Source: Cheilinus undulatus (taxonomy: Eukaryota > Chordata > Actinopteri > Labriformes > Labridae). Taken from it: 64,000 bases of DNA. Shown piece after piece: positions 32,461 to 45,378 of the stretch; positions within the stretch are counted from its first letter, which is position 1, and each line of letters starts with the position of its first letter. The notes beneath the pieces are model-generated. The model saw only the letters and a program-made list of their open reading frames with translations, had not been told where the DNA came from and did no database searches. The DNA is taken from contig NC_054866.1 of assembly GCF_018320785.1 (NCBI RefSeq), positions 10,629,385 through 10,693,384 of the forward strand, written 5' to 3'. The translations under genes were made by a program, and so were the position numbers.

Positions 32461-34926
32461 ACAGTCAGTAGCACTGAAATCTAGTGGTGGGCACTGGGCA
32501 GTACACTGGTATCAATACTGTCAATTGTAGAAATTCTGCCACGGAATGGACTTCTGCATCGCTGTCACCCCAGTGTTTAAATGGTTGCGTTCAGCTGTAG
32601 AGCCCACGCAAGGTATGACACAGCCACTAGCTAGCATAGTGATGGGAAACTGCTTATTTTGAGTCCTGTCAGCATTAAGTTTTGCTCTAGCAGCAGAATC
32701 AGCCACATAACTAACTGAAGGTCACCTACTCTTGTTGCTGTATTTAAACTGTAATACAGTAAACAGGTCAAACCTGTGGTTTTCCTCTCTTAGTTTAATG
32801 TATGTAATAGTAAGGACCACATTCGCTTTGCACAGTGTGTCTGTCGGTCTGTCTGGGGCTTTTACACAAGCTGGGTTGCCTCGGTTTGTTTTTAGCTCAG
32901 AGGTGCAATGATTCCACTTAAACAACAGCTTGAAATGTGTTTAAACTCCTGACTCTCTTAATAAGTCCATGTTCAGTCCTAGAAGCAAGCTGTGGCGTTA
33001 AACAAGACAGAGATGTATGAAGAGATGCAGCTGTAAAACACTGCAATTTGCAGAAAGTCGTCGGTACTGATGCAGAAACTTAGTATAACAACGATAAAAA
33101 AATTTTAATGCTACTTTGACAATTCCTTCACAGTAAAAGTCTGTAGCTGTTTATATTAAGGGCTTTTATTGTGAAAGCCTCAATGGGAAGTAAGGTGTAG
33201 TCAATTGTAGCTTGACTCACCTCAGCATTACAGAAGTGAAATCTAAAACTATAGGAGCAGTAACACAATATTGAACATACAGAAATAAAAAAAAAAAACC
33301 CAAAACTTTTTTTTTTCATGTTCTGCTCATGCAGACATGAATTCTGTATGCCATCAGGTTTCTGCAAATAATTGCAGCCTTTCTGTGTTGATGTAAACTC
33401 TCCTTGCAGTAAAAAGGTGCATATTTGAGAACAAATTACAGCTTGCTCTTGCCCAAGAGGAAAATTCAGTTGGTGTTTGTTACATTTATTTCATAAAACT
33501 AAAGAAAAACATGCTTTTGCTTTTGCTTTTTTTGGTCATTTGTGTGTGTTTTTTTGAACAATGATAAGAAAAAAATCTTTTAAAATCATAAATCGAATTT
33601 TTTAAAAGAAAACTGGGGAATAGATTTTCAGGCCATATCTCCCAGGCCAATGATGCAACTATCAGGTAAAATGTGTTTTTTTCATCCTTAAGATTGATAT
33701 TTGTAATAACAGCAACATATAGCATGTGTGCTGGCTATACCTGTCTGGAGCTTTAACAGAGGCTGTGGGCTGCAGTGGATTGACTCAGTTTGATTTTAGC
33801 CCAATGCAGCTGTTTTATAATGGCTTTGACAACTGTAAATGTGTGCTTAATGTGATGACATGCTTCTTTTAAGTCCATGATTATTAAAAAAGTGAGTTAA
33901 ACAAGGTCGCAGAAGCAGCTGTTAATGCTGTAGCTCCGTACACTCACAGGCACCTCTGCTAAAGCTGAGTTAAAATTGTGATAAACACAATCTATTTCTG
34001 ACACGTTGTTCACAGCACTGTTTCTTATTTGTTATTTTACTCAAGTACTTTTGTTGTGAACAGCCACATCAGGTGATAAAGAGTTATCAGTAGCAGCACA
34101 CCACCTCAACTAAAGACAAAGGAAACTTAAAAATACATAAGGTGAACACAGAGAGACTGTGAAATCATTTTCTGTGATCTTGTACTCAGACAGGAGTTCA
34201 GTCTACCATCAGGCTCTAGGATATAATGTTACCACAAGGACAGGAAAATATTCTATGTCACCCCTACTCAATAGTAAATATTAGTTTTTGTTGAGACAAT
34301 TCAGTTAGACTCTTCATTGGTTCTTTGAACCTTCAGATCAGCTGTTTGAGACAGATTGGATGTGCTGCTTTGCTTGTATGAAAGTTTTACTCTACATGTA
34401 CACTCTGCTGCATTATCTTTTGCAATGTAACTTTGCCAGACTTTCATTCAGCTACTGTGATCTGCCATGATCTCCTCTTACAACTTTATAGATGTGCTGC
34501 ATCACAAATAACCCAATGTCATAACGTCATAGCAGCTCCTGATGGTGAAGTACAACTGTAATGGATGGAAAGCTCTCAGGTTTAATACTGAATGATTTAT
34601 GTGGAAGTAAAATAAAAGGCCCTCATTTAATTTAAGGTTTATGAAATCTAGTACTGCTTTTGATATCCAAGCTTACTGTATATACATACATTTGACTGTG
34701 GACAGATAGTCTCTGAATTAAAGAGGAAACTATTACCAGATACATGTAGATGTGTCAGTTTCTAACAGAAGAAAACCATGTGTTCCTGTGAGGGTGTGCA
34801 GGGACATGGCACAAAAGAGAAAGATGAGACCTGTGGGGTTGAATTCTTTTATGTGTAGTTTTACAGAAAGTAAATTCAAGCTTTTGATCAATTTAGTGGT
34901 TGTTTCTGGCCAATTTTGCAAAAATG
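32461..34926. other. fbxo46 first intron, possible diverged repeat pair
   Basis: Sequence near 32840-33060 and 33735-33960 shares loose wording (CTGTCTGG-GCTTT, TTTTTAGC-CA, TTAAACAAG). It may be two copies of an old repeat about 900 bp apart. No gene recognised. Confidence 0.3.
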
Positions 34927-36587
<1,661 letters not shown>

Positions 36588-36775
36588 TATTCATACAGGT
36601 TTAGATGATTGGTAAATAGTAGGGATTCACAGATACACTAGCACGATTGATAACAGTAGCAGATATTTAGCTTATCTGTTGTGGCAAACAACAACACATG
36701 GAATTTAGCTGTTTTACTAATTCAAGCATATTTGTATTGATGTGTATTGCTGATATGTTGATTTGTTTTGTTTCT

Positions 36776-36819
36776 GTGCAATGCATGCTTACATATACAT
36801 ATGTAAGCATGCATTGCAC
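36776..36819. repeat. Perfect palindrome, 21-bp arms with 2-bp centre
   Basis: Arm 36776-36796 is the exact reverse complement of 36799-36819, with AC between. Ends are GTGCAATGCATG and CATGCATTGCAC. It lies 23 bp before the target duplication of the hAT-like element at 36850 and belongs to no recognised element. Confidence 0.95.
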
Positions 36820-36849
36820 CAGCCTGCATTGTATACTATAACTGCTTTG

Positions 36850-37889
36850 TCGGGATGCACGATATAGGATTTTTTGCCGATATTTTAAAACTCATTTTGG
36901 CCGATACTGATATTTAATCACACGTTTCCCACTGTTAAAAGCACCAATTCCATTCTGTACTACAAATATTTTTTTTAAATATTGGTCATCTATTTTTTTA
37001 AGAAACAGACAAAACATTTGATTTTTTTTTTTTTTATCAGAAATGAAGGATGTATTTTTTTTTTTCAAATACAGCCATACACTAATGAAAAATTTACAGT
37101 AATGTCTTTGGATTAGATGTGCATTACATGCTACTTGTATTTTTAACAGTACAGCCAAAGTCATCTGCATCTTTGAGAGTAATAAACAGCAGCAAAATAA
37201 CCTGCTGACACTGAGCTCCACAGTGCAGAATAGAAATAGCTTATACGTTTACATTGATTCTCCTTATTACTCAACCAGTTTGCAGGATGGCTCCCTGAGA
37301 TACTCCTGACAAAGGGCTATAAATAACAACAACAACAAAAAGACAGATTCTAAAATGCAAAAAAACCCTAGCTATAGTTCAGAGCTTAAATATGATTTAA
37401 AATATTTGAGACTCAACATGAACAACAGAAATAAACCTTCAACTAAAGTAGTTCTCATGATTCTGCTTTAAACAGCACAAACTAACTAAGCAATCAAGTT
37501 TAATTGGCATTTTACTGTACACAGCTCTGGAACAACCCAGTGACACCCACATCTCCAATACTGGAGACAGAGCACCTAAGTGCACCATCCACGGGAGACT
37601 TGGCACACAGAAGTCCGTCATTGCTTTTGCCATGTTTCACGCACTGTCACGTAGCACAACATGCACGTTCTTTTTCTCCATTTTCCATATCCGAAACATG
37701 TTATCAAAAGCGGCTGCTGAGTAAGCACTCCTTTGAGTGTAGGAAAGGCTTTTTAAGAGCGGAATCCTCATCCTCATCCAATCCTCATCTATCTGAGGCA
37801 GTGAGGCTCAACATGCTAAGAGGACGAACACTTTATGTCACTGTTATCGGCCCATACGGATACACTGCCGATAATATCATGCATCCCTA
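36850..37889. mobile_element. hAT-like non-autonomous element with perfect 8-bp target duplication
   Basis: Termini GGGATGCACGATATAGG and ATATCATGCATCCC are inverted, with CTGCTTTG on both sides (36842-36849 and 37890-37897). Subterminal CCGATAC/TATCGGCC phrases are typical of fish hAT MITEs. 1040 bp, no transposase recognised. Confidence 0.85.
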
Positions 37890-39923
37890 CTGCTTTGTGT
37901 ATTTGTGATTATTTTATCATTACATATGATTTTATCATTGTATGAAAATGGGCGGGAGTCCGGCGTCCATGTGTCACCTTTGATGGGGCATTTTCTTGCC
38001 ATGTCTGTCCACCACAGGTGGTAGGAGTGGTCAGATTCATTAAGAATGTTTTTAGACCTGCTATAATAGCTTTAAACACCTTCATTTATAACTTGTGGCA
38101 TTTGACTTGTGCCTGCAGCACATGGGAAAATTACTCCTTATACTTAACATAGCACTTTATAACCTGCACTTTAAACCCTGCACCTAAATCAGCATAGTTT
38201 ACATTTTTCTTATCGCATGTTTGCACATTGTTAGTGTTATTGGATTGTCATTTTATGTGTTACCTGCCAAAGGACTGTGGAAGTAAATGAGTGCCTCCAG
38301 CATGTTTACATTTGTCTTTAATACTTATGTGCATTGATGTATCCTGCCTCTTCTAATTCATAAATAAATGTGTGCTGTCCTAATTACATAAATGAACAAA
38401 TCAAATTGGTGCTGGCATCCAGGACAAAACAACTGCTGAGCAAACAAGAGATGGAAATAATAAGTGATCTGCTGGACAAACTGGTTTGTTTTCATGGTCA
38501 AACATGAGAGAAAATGTTTGCATACAAGGTCTCTCACACCAAAAAAGAGAAAAGAAATAATACTGGTATCAGCATCGGCCACTGGCTTGTTATTTTGATC
38601 ACTGGTATCGGTTTCGGCCCTAATTTTCTCAATCAGTGCATAATTAGCACAGTGTAAAGTTGTTAAGTATCTACTTTTAGTAGGTGAGTGTTCTTTTTGT
38701 ATGGCTGTCAACACATTGTCTGAAATTTATTTAAAAAGAGATGATGTATAGTGCCAATTAAATGATTGAGCATTTTGTTTTAATTGTTTATTAACTGGAC
38801 TTACTGGGCAATTTTGGAGTAAAATTCTAGGCTATATTATTATGAGTAAGATGTAAGGATATTAAAGCTTTATTTAACCCATTGTTCTATTTGACTATAT
38901 TCAGTGATGTTTTTTCTCGGTAACAGTAGAATTAAAACACTGATGTAAAGTGCTCTTAGCTGATTGCAACTCTTCTTTTGTATTGTGTAGAGACACCTAA
39001 AAGGGACTTCACAAAAGTTTTCCAGTCTAACCCTGTGTAGCTGTTAAAAGTTGTAAAGAATTTTAGTGAGAACTTAAAGGAATCAGATCAGGACTGATTA
39101 TGAGCTGTGAGTTTGTGTTGAAGCTCTCCCTCAAATCAGCAGAGAGCTGAACATGTTGCTTCATTGCCACTTGTTTCCCTTCTTAAGCATGCCGGCACGT
39201 TCCTGGCAGGCCCTACAGCTGGCATTGCTGCAAAAGCAAAGCACGCTGCATGGAGTTAAGCCCGTCCCCCCTCAGCCGGTAGCATAGGCTCTTTGACTGG
39301 GAGAAAGGGGTGAGGACAGCTACAGCAGTTTCACTACTACCCCACCCCCTCCTGCTGTTTGCTAAAAATAGGTCCAGCATATGCCTGCATGCTCCTCCCT
39401 GTGTTGCCTTTTATTAAGCAAGTCCTCTTTGAAGCACTGAGATGCAGGAGAGGAGCAAAGAGAGAGAGGAAAGTGCATTTGAAGCTTTTGTATTCCACCT
39501 CTCATCCTTTTCATGTGCAGGCCACAGACACCAAACCTGAAATGGAATCCCTTTAATTTAATTTACAGGCTCCAAAGCTGGGAGATGATCTAAGTATACA
39601 GTAGCAAATGTAATGGCTAATTGAGTTTTGCCAAAGTAAGAGGCAGGCTAGTTGTGATTAGCTCATCAGAAGTGTTGTTGTTTTTTTCTCTTTAGTTGCT
39701 GGCTCCAGTGTTAACACCCAGTCTGAGCTGTACCACTAGGCATCTGTTCAATAAAGCCTCAATTGGTCATTGATTATCTGAATCAATCCTTGCCCTGACA
39801 AGCAACAGTGCTCTAGGGAAACAAACTCTGTTTTAGTGGCTGAGATGTTATTTCACTTTCCTTTTTCTCCGTGCATTCCTTCCTTCTCATCTGTACTTTC
39901 TTCTCCTTTTTTCTTTGATGCAG
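37890..39923. other. fbxo46 first intron, distal part
   Basis: No gene recognised. A GATATCGG-like fragment (TATCAGCATCGGCC near 38570) may be a hAT scrap. The GC-richer block at 39190-39380 contains the MEF2-type site noted separately. Confidence 0.4.
39362..39371 (+). promoter_or_regulatory. MEF2-type site
   Basis: CTAAAAATAG matches the MEF2 consensus YTA(A/T)4TAR exactly. It lies in a GC-richer block 560 bp upstream of the first coding exon of fbxo46, which could be an alternative promoter or enhancer. Function inferred from motif and setting only. Confidence 0.35.
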
Positions 39924-40068
39924 GTTGTATGCACGGTGTTGCTGGAGAGCTTGGTGATAGACAGTGCCCATCACTGGCACTGGGACAGGGAGCCAATGAT
40001 GAGAGCTCTGGCTCTGGGTGTTTGCTGGCCAGCATAGATGCCGATATGCCCCTGTGGTCCTCATCCTG
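39924..40068 (+). other. fbxo46: fbxo46 5' UTR part of exon 2
   Basis: Acceptor CTTTTTTCTTTGATGCAG ends at 39923. The exon then has 145 bp of 5' UTR before the MDRD start codon. This segment consists almost entirely of the upstream ORF at 39929-40069. Confidence 0.65.
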
Positions 40069-40069
40069 A
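39929..40069 (+). CDS. fbxo46 upstream ORF, 46 codons, overlapping the main start codon
   Basis: Begins ATG at 39929 and reads MHGVAGELGDRQCPSLALGQ onward to WSSS. Its TGA (40067-40069) shares one base with the main ATG (40069-40071), forming TGATG. Such an overlap suggests termination-reinitiation or translational repression of fbxo46. No domain is recognised in the peptide. Whether it is translated is unknown. Confidence 0.4.
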   Translation: MHGVAGELGDRQCPSLALGQGANDESSGSGCLLASIDADMPLWSSS

Positions 40070-40548
40070 TGGACCGAGACACGTTCTCCCACATCCGTCT
40101 GTGGTGCCCACGCCCCTTTGGCACCTACTCCCAGAACAAAGCCAGAAGTCCAGGCTCAGGGGGCAGTGGTGGAGGCAGTAGTGGGACAGGGTCCCCCTCC
40201 CTCTGCAAGGCAGAGCCTTCTTCAGGCGCCAGAAGGACAGGGGATGGAGCCGAAGATGGGGGGATGATAGTAAGGGTGAAGGAGGAGAATGGGGAAGTGG
40301 ACGATGTGGGCTCCGAGAATACTCCACCTGAACCGGAGCTCGTGTCCAGCTCACTAACACAGAGCCAGGTCTCTGCTCCCTCCTCTGCCCCTCCTTCACC
40401 ACCCTCTTCCGGGTCCCAGATGGAAGATGGCCGCGTGCTGTTAGACACCTGGTATGTCATAAAGCCAGGAAACACCAAGGAAAAGATTGCCTTCTTTGTT
40501 GCACACCAGTTCAGTGGAGCCGGCCAGCCTAGACCCAGCGCCATGAAG
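40069..40548 (+). CDS. fbxo46: fbxo46 coding exon 1
   Basis: Residues 1-160. Ends SAMK before donor gtaaaa, and the next exon starts VKGNW, reproducing human MKVKGHW across the junction. An in-frame upstream GTG gives a longer open frame, but the conserved MDRD start argues for this ATG. Confidence 0.95.
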
Positions 40549-42457
40549 GTAAAATACTGATGATAAAGACACAAAAAGATTTCTCTCCATTCTAGGTAAT
40601 TGTCATCTCAATGTGGTTTGTTATCCCTCTTCACAGGTTAAAGGTAACTGGGCAACTGACTGCAGTAAAGCCAAAAGACGGAGACGATGTTCATCCTATG
40701 ACCCTCCAACTCGCTCCCAAGCCTCAGACCCACACCTTAGTCATGACTCCTCCCCTGCACCTCAAAGCCCTGATGAACAACTTTTAGGAGGGGCAAATGA
40801 GACGGACCTGCTTTCAGTGGCAGAGATGGTGGCCTTGGTTGAGCAGAGGACCGCCATGGCCCTCCAGGGGATTGTGGCTGTTCATGGGAACCAACACAAC
40901 CAGCAGCCCCCAACTTCAACTCCTAGTCAGGCCCTTACCCCCAACCAGCACACTCTACTCCGGGGCACTGTGTCAGACCCCACCCCTGTAGTTTTTGTGT
41001 CAGATAGTTCAAGTGGCCAGCCCTCCAAAGAGGTCCAAGAGTCATCATCGCCCATCCAGACAGACCAGGAGCTAGAGGAGCAGCAGGAGTCATGCAGGGT
41101 AGCCCAGGCCATTGCACACTTTGAGTCCCAGAACCTGTCTAATCTGGGTGCTAGTCCAGGAACAGACTCTTCTAATCGAGACAGAGACAGTGAACGCCGG
41201 AGAGGAGGGGAGTCTAGCATGGTAACACCTCCTCCACCCCCCAGCCACAGTCATGGTGAGGTTAGGATAGCTTTTAGAGTGTCGAACCTGGATCCACGTT
41301 CTCAATTGGAGCCAGCCGGCAGGTCCCGCTGTATGTTTATGAGCTGTGGAGGTGGGGGTAACCAGGCAGCAGCCAGGGCCAAAGAGAAAATCACCTGTGA
41401 CCTCTACCAGCTTGTTAGCCCTTCATCTAGAGACCCAAGTAGTCTGCTGCTTGCCGCCACAACTGCTGCCCCCAAACCAGATGGAGAACTCCATCACCCC
41501 GACAGGCAGGCCTGTGGCAGTCCAGATCCGACCCAGGAGCTTTCCTCTGGGGAGAAGAAAGCTGTGGGTGTGGGGAGGGAGCGAGTTACAGGTTTCCATG
41601 TGGAGGTGGTGGTGACAGGTGCTGTGGACCAATGTGTGTTTTATGGCAAGGACAGTACAGAGAATGTGCAGGAAGAGACAGTGTGCTTTGCTATGCCTAG
41701 TGGGGGAGGTGGTGGTGGGGCTGTTGGCAGTTCCACAGACCCATCATCAGATGATCCCCCACCTGGTCAACTCTTCTTCCTCCAGCCCTCTCGGGGCCCA
41801 GAGGAGGAAGTTAAAGGAACTGCTGCTGGCAATGGGTCAGGAATGTGCTCTTTGGACTGTGCCAATAACAACGGGCCTGGGGCAGGCGTGGCAGTGGGCT
41901 CAGGGGAACGGGCAACTAGACCAGACTCTCCTAGTGTTGGGGAGGACTGTTCAGACCCTTCGCTGTGTCGCCTCTACCGCCACGTGTCACACGATTTTCT
42001 GGAAATCCGGTTTCAGATTCAGCGCCTCCTTGAACCGCGTCAGTACATGCTGCTGCTGCCCGACCACATCATGGTCAACATCTTCAGTTACCTTCCCACA
42101 CGCTCACTGGCAGCCCTCAAGTGTACCTGCCACTACTTCAAGGTATTGATCGAGACATATGGGGTGCGGGCAGTGGATTCACGCTGGAATCAAGACCCTC
42201 TGTATCGTGATGACCCCTGTAAGCAGTGTAAGCGGCAATATGAGCGTGGGGACGTTTCCCTGTGCCGTTGGCACCCCAAACCTTACCACCACGACCTGCC
42301 TTATGGACGATCCTACTGGATGTGTTGCCGGCGTACAGACAAAGACACACCAGGCTGCCGTGTTGGACTACATGATAACAACTGGGTCCAGCAGCCTGCT
42401 GATGGCTCTCAGCCCATTCGCACCAAGAGAGAGGACAGGAGGGAGGAGGCAAGGTAG
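40069..42457 (+). CDS. fbxo46: fbxo46, F-box only protein 46
   Basis: Predicted substrate-recruiting adaptor of an SCF (Skp1-Cullin1-F-box) ubiquitin ligase. Two coding exons, 40069-40548 and 40637-42457, give 766 residues. The start is fixed by MDRDTFSHIRLWCPRPFGTY, matching human FBXO46 MDRGS..LWCPRPFGTYSQN. Conserved blocks in order: LLDTWYVIKPGNTKEKIAFF, KAKRRRRC, LLSVAEMVALVEQR, EVRIAFRVSN, KITCDLYQLVSPS, GFHVEVVVTGAVDQCVFYGK, HVSHDFLEIRFQIQRLLEPR, the F-box (about 630-680, LLLPDHIMVNIFSYLPTRSL) and a Cys/His-rich tail (CKQC...CRWHPKP...WMCCRR). Human FBXO46 is 603 residues (from memory); the extra length is Gly/Ser/Pro-rich linker. Plus strand, convergent with slc5a2. Confidence 0.96.
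40637..42457 (+). CDS. fbxo46: fbxo46 coding exon 2 with F-box and stop
   Basis: Residues 161-766, ending KREDRREEAR and TAG (42455-42457), like the human REEGR terminus. Acceptor TTCACAG. The F-box spans about 42049-42195, and the Cys-rich tail follows directly. Confidence 0.96.
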   Translation, partial: VKGNWATDCSKAKRRRRCSSYDPPTRSQASDPHLSHDSSPAPQSPDEQLLGGANETDLLSVAEMVALVEQRTAMALQGIVAVHGNQHNQQPPTSTPSQALTPNQHTLLRGTVSDPTPVVFVSDSSSGQPSKEVQESSSPIQTDQELEEQQESCRVAQAIAHFESQNLSNLGASPGTDSSNRDRDSERRRGGESSMVTPPPPPSHSHGEVRIAFRVSNLDPRSQLEPAGRSRCMFMSCGGGGNQAAARAKEKITCDLYQLVSPSSRDPSSLLLAATTAAPKPDGELHHPDRQACGSPDPTQELSSGEKKAVGVGRERVTGFHVEVVVTGAVDQCVFYGKDSTENVQEETVCFAMPSGGGGGGAVGSSTDPSSDDPPPGQLFFLQPSRGPEEEVKGTAAGNGSGMCSLDCANNNGPGAGVAVGSGERATRPDSPSVGEDCSDPSLCRLYRHVSHDFLEIRFQIQRLLEPRQYMLLLPDHIMVNIFSYLPTRSLAALKCTCHYFKVLIETYGVRAVDSRWNQDPLYRDDPCKQCKRQYERGDVSLCRWHPKPYHHDLPYGRSYWMCCRRTDKDTPGCRVGLHDNNWVQQPADGSQPIRTKREDRREEAR

Positions 42458-44310
42458 AGAGAGAAGAGTACACCTCATACAACTCTCATCTCCTCCTGAT
42501 CACGTCTTTCTTTTCTTCCTCTCACATCTGTCCAGAGGACAAACAGAAGATGAGAGAGGAGTACAAGGAGGAACCATCACTCCAGGACTGTTTTGTCTTT
42601 CTTCGCTCCGGCACTCCCCTCTCACTTTTGCCCTCAGTGGAGGGAGGTGAGAGGTAAAGAAGGAAGAGTGGCGTGTCACTCTCCTTGCCTTTGTTTTTCA
42701 AGCCCTCCAGAATCCCTCTGTCCTCCCACTGTGCTCCAGAGTGACACCTTTTAAAAGTTTGCATACCAGGGTTGGGGTCCCCTCCTGCTGCTGTCAGTCA
42801 GCCCTCTTTCTGCCTCTCACTCATTTGGGTTTCTGTCTAACTCAGAACATGGTTGTTAGGTAATTCATGTGAAAACTTGCAGTGTATTTGATTGAGATTA
42901 GCATTCATAAAGTGACGCATAGAAATGTAATGCCCTAGAGCCTGCTAACTGTTCCTGATATATGTTCTATGTTTTGTGTTGTATCACAAACTTTCATGTT
43001 AGCTGTACAATGGTGCTTCGAGGAATGAGCTGTACTGAATCCCATCAGATGTAAGTTTTCAGTGGTCGAATGTTCAGCATTGCTATAGAAATGTGATTGT
43101 ATAAAGCAAACTTGATTTTCCGTTGTACCAGATTGCCATTTGTATCTGTCCCACGCCATGCGTTTCTATTTCTCTGAATGTGCTGTAACGTTGTACTATG
43201 TCCATTAGTCCCCTGATAATGCTGCTGAAATCATTGCCTGTGTCACTGACACAGTTAATTCTGAAATAGGAATACCATTGGTTCATGATGGGCACAGTCT
43301 CATAGTTCTAGCCAGTAACTCTGGCCTCTGGGACCTGTTTTTGTCATTATTTCAGAGTGGACCCTAACCTTGCTGACCAGCCATAAAAAGGAGCCAACAA
43401 GTACTTTCTTGTTTACACAGAATCATGGGAGATGGACTATAATGATTAAGACCAGTGGGATTGAATGGGATGAAAAAGAGAAACTTGATGTCACTTTGGA
43501 AAGGCCTGATGTCACTTTGTATGGTTTGATTGATTTGCTTGTTTGCCATTTTGTTTTCTTTTCTTGTTTTTTTTTTTTTTTGTTTTTTTTGTTTTTTTTG
43601 GCACTTTTATTGGGGTGTGTGTCAGAATGTTTGCTGTTGTATTTGCTTGAGGACCGTGTTCTCCCTGTAACAGTCTGTCACCCTACTTCACCTGCAAAGA
43701 TGTATTTTTTAAATACTCCATCTTTGTTTTAAACCCCAGCTCTCTTCCTCTCCTCGTCCCCTCCGTCCTCCGAATCGGCAGAGGGCAGCGTTTGCCAAAG
43801 CCGTCATTCATGCTTCGAAGCGGGTGAAACCGACTACCACAGACCGCAGAAACTCTCGACACCAGCTTCCAGCCTTAAAAGCCCCCCTACCTCTTACCCG
43901 CCCTGCAGGAGATTGATGCGTCAGATACCTCACAGATGATCAAGAGTATTGGGAGTTGCACAGGACCCTGTAAGAGGCTAGATCTCAGACGCTCCATCCA
44001 GCTCTACTGGATCCACCCATAACTCTTTTGTGGGAGTGTAAGATGATGAACAGTGCCTGGTGACGGCTCTGACCCTTCATTCTTAAAAAACCCTCCTCTC
44101 TACTCCCCCCTCTCCCTGCTGTTATACTCCCCCCTACCCCTGCAAGCTGACAGACTGGACAATAAAGAACTCACGCAATGAATGATGCTGAAACTCTGCA
44201 TGGAGGTGGGAAGATGGTTCGGTAGTTTTGGGAGAACTCTGTAGGTTCCAGACATGTACAATGCTAATGGGAAATATCTGCTTAAATAAAACAGAAGTGA
44301 TGATTAAAAC
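42458..44310 (+). other. fbxo46: fbxo46 3' UTR with candidate poly(A) signals
   Basis: No coding content. AATAAA at 44161-44166 and 44285-44290 are candidate polyadenylation signals. A T/G-rich tract lies at 43560-43601. The true end between about 44185 and 44310 cannot be decided from sequence. Confidence 0.55.
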
Positions 44311-45378
44311 TGGAAATCTGAATCACTACGTGGTCTGTGTGGTGACTGATAAGGAAATAGAAGGCTTGTAAACGCTTTGACAATGTTTAACAAGGATTGA
44401 TTCAATCATTTATCCTTTACAGTGACAGAAAGCAGGCTTGTTTTTGAACAGAAATCTTCTGTAACGTTTTCACAATATGTAAAAGTGAAGTCCAAGCACA
44501 CATTTATAAAGCTGTGACCAGAAAACAAATTAACTGAGGCTTGTCTTACACCTGATTGAAATATAGGTAAACAAGTTTTGATTTAGACAAAAAAGCAACC
44601 ATTGTTTTTACTTGGATTAACTTTATAACTCAAGTCACCGTACTTCTGATGCCCTTCTGGATACTTTTTGCAGTAGTCATGAAGCACTATTACTCAAATT
44701 CTTTCAGAATTGATGTGTTTTTGTTGAAAAGACAGCACTGCAATGACTGCGAGTAAATACATCTGCACAAAGCATGATTAGTATTTTTATTGGCTTACAT
44801 CGACCTGTGTCGTTTAACTTTAAAGCCTAAATTTGAAAGGGAAAAAGTTCAACTTTAAAAACACTGGCTACTTTAAGCTTTGCTGTGTATACTTTACCCA
44901 GCTTCTGATTGTAGTTTTGATCCTATCACACTTTTGATTGCAGTGCTGGAAGCAGGCACAGCCCTGTGATTGAATCAGATGTGTAACAGTATACAGTAAT
45001 GGCAGCCTAACCTGATACATTTTAAGATTACATTACACATGCTTTCTAGGACTGGAGAAATCCACTGAGGTATGAGAAGCTTTTATAAGCTGTACAGTGG
45101 AGCTAGACTGGTGGTATGTTTGCAATAATGCTTCTTTGAAACTATTTTTTTCAGAGCTGGAGTGGGCAAGTCTTGAGAAAACAAGTGAAAGCTAGATTAC
45201 AAATGTGCCAAAAAGGGATTTCTTAACTCACCACCGTGAGCACACCTAGATGCATGTTCAAAGACTTGTCCAACTGTGTTTTTTTTCTACAATTTTGTTT
45301 GCAAAAATGCCATCTAACATGTACTTGTTGCAGTTTGCTCCTGCTCTAAAGAGCAAGTGCATTAATGAAGTAAATCTG
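44311..45378. other. Intergenic region, nothing recognised
   Basis: Between the convergent 3' ends of fbxo46 and slc5a2. AT-rich, with no gene or element recognised before the Tc1 remnant. Confidence 0.5.

Noticed and set aside
40018-40068. Extended fbxo46 start at the upstream in-frame GTG
   Set aside because: The conserved protein begins at MDRD (40069), and GTG initiation is not expected in a fish mRNA.
40061-40574. Antisense open frames of 113-149 codons opposite fbxo46
   Set aside because: GC-rich coding DNA readily opens the opposite frames, and the plus-strand protein is conserved.
41619-42149. 176-codon plus-strand frame overlapping fbxo46 out of frame
   Set aside because: Overlaps the conserved F-box reading frame, no homology of its own; chance frame.
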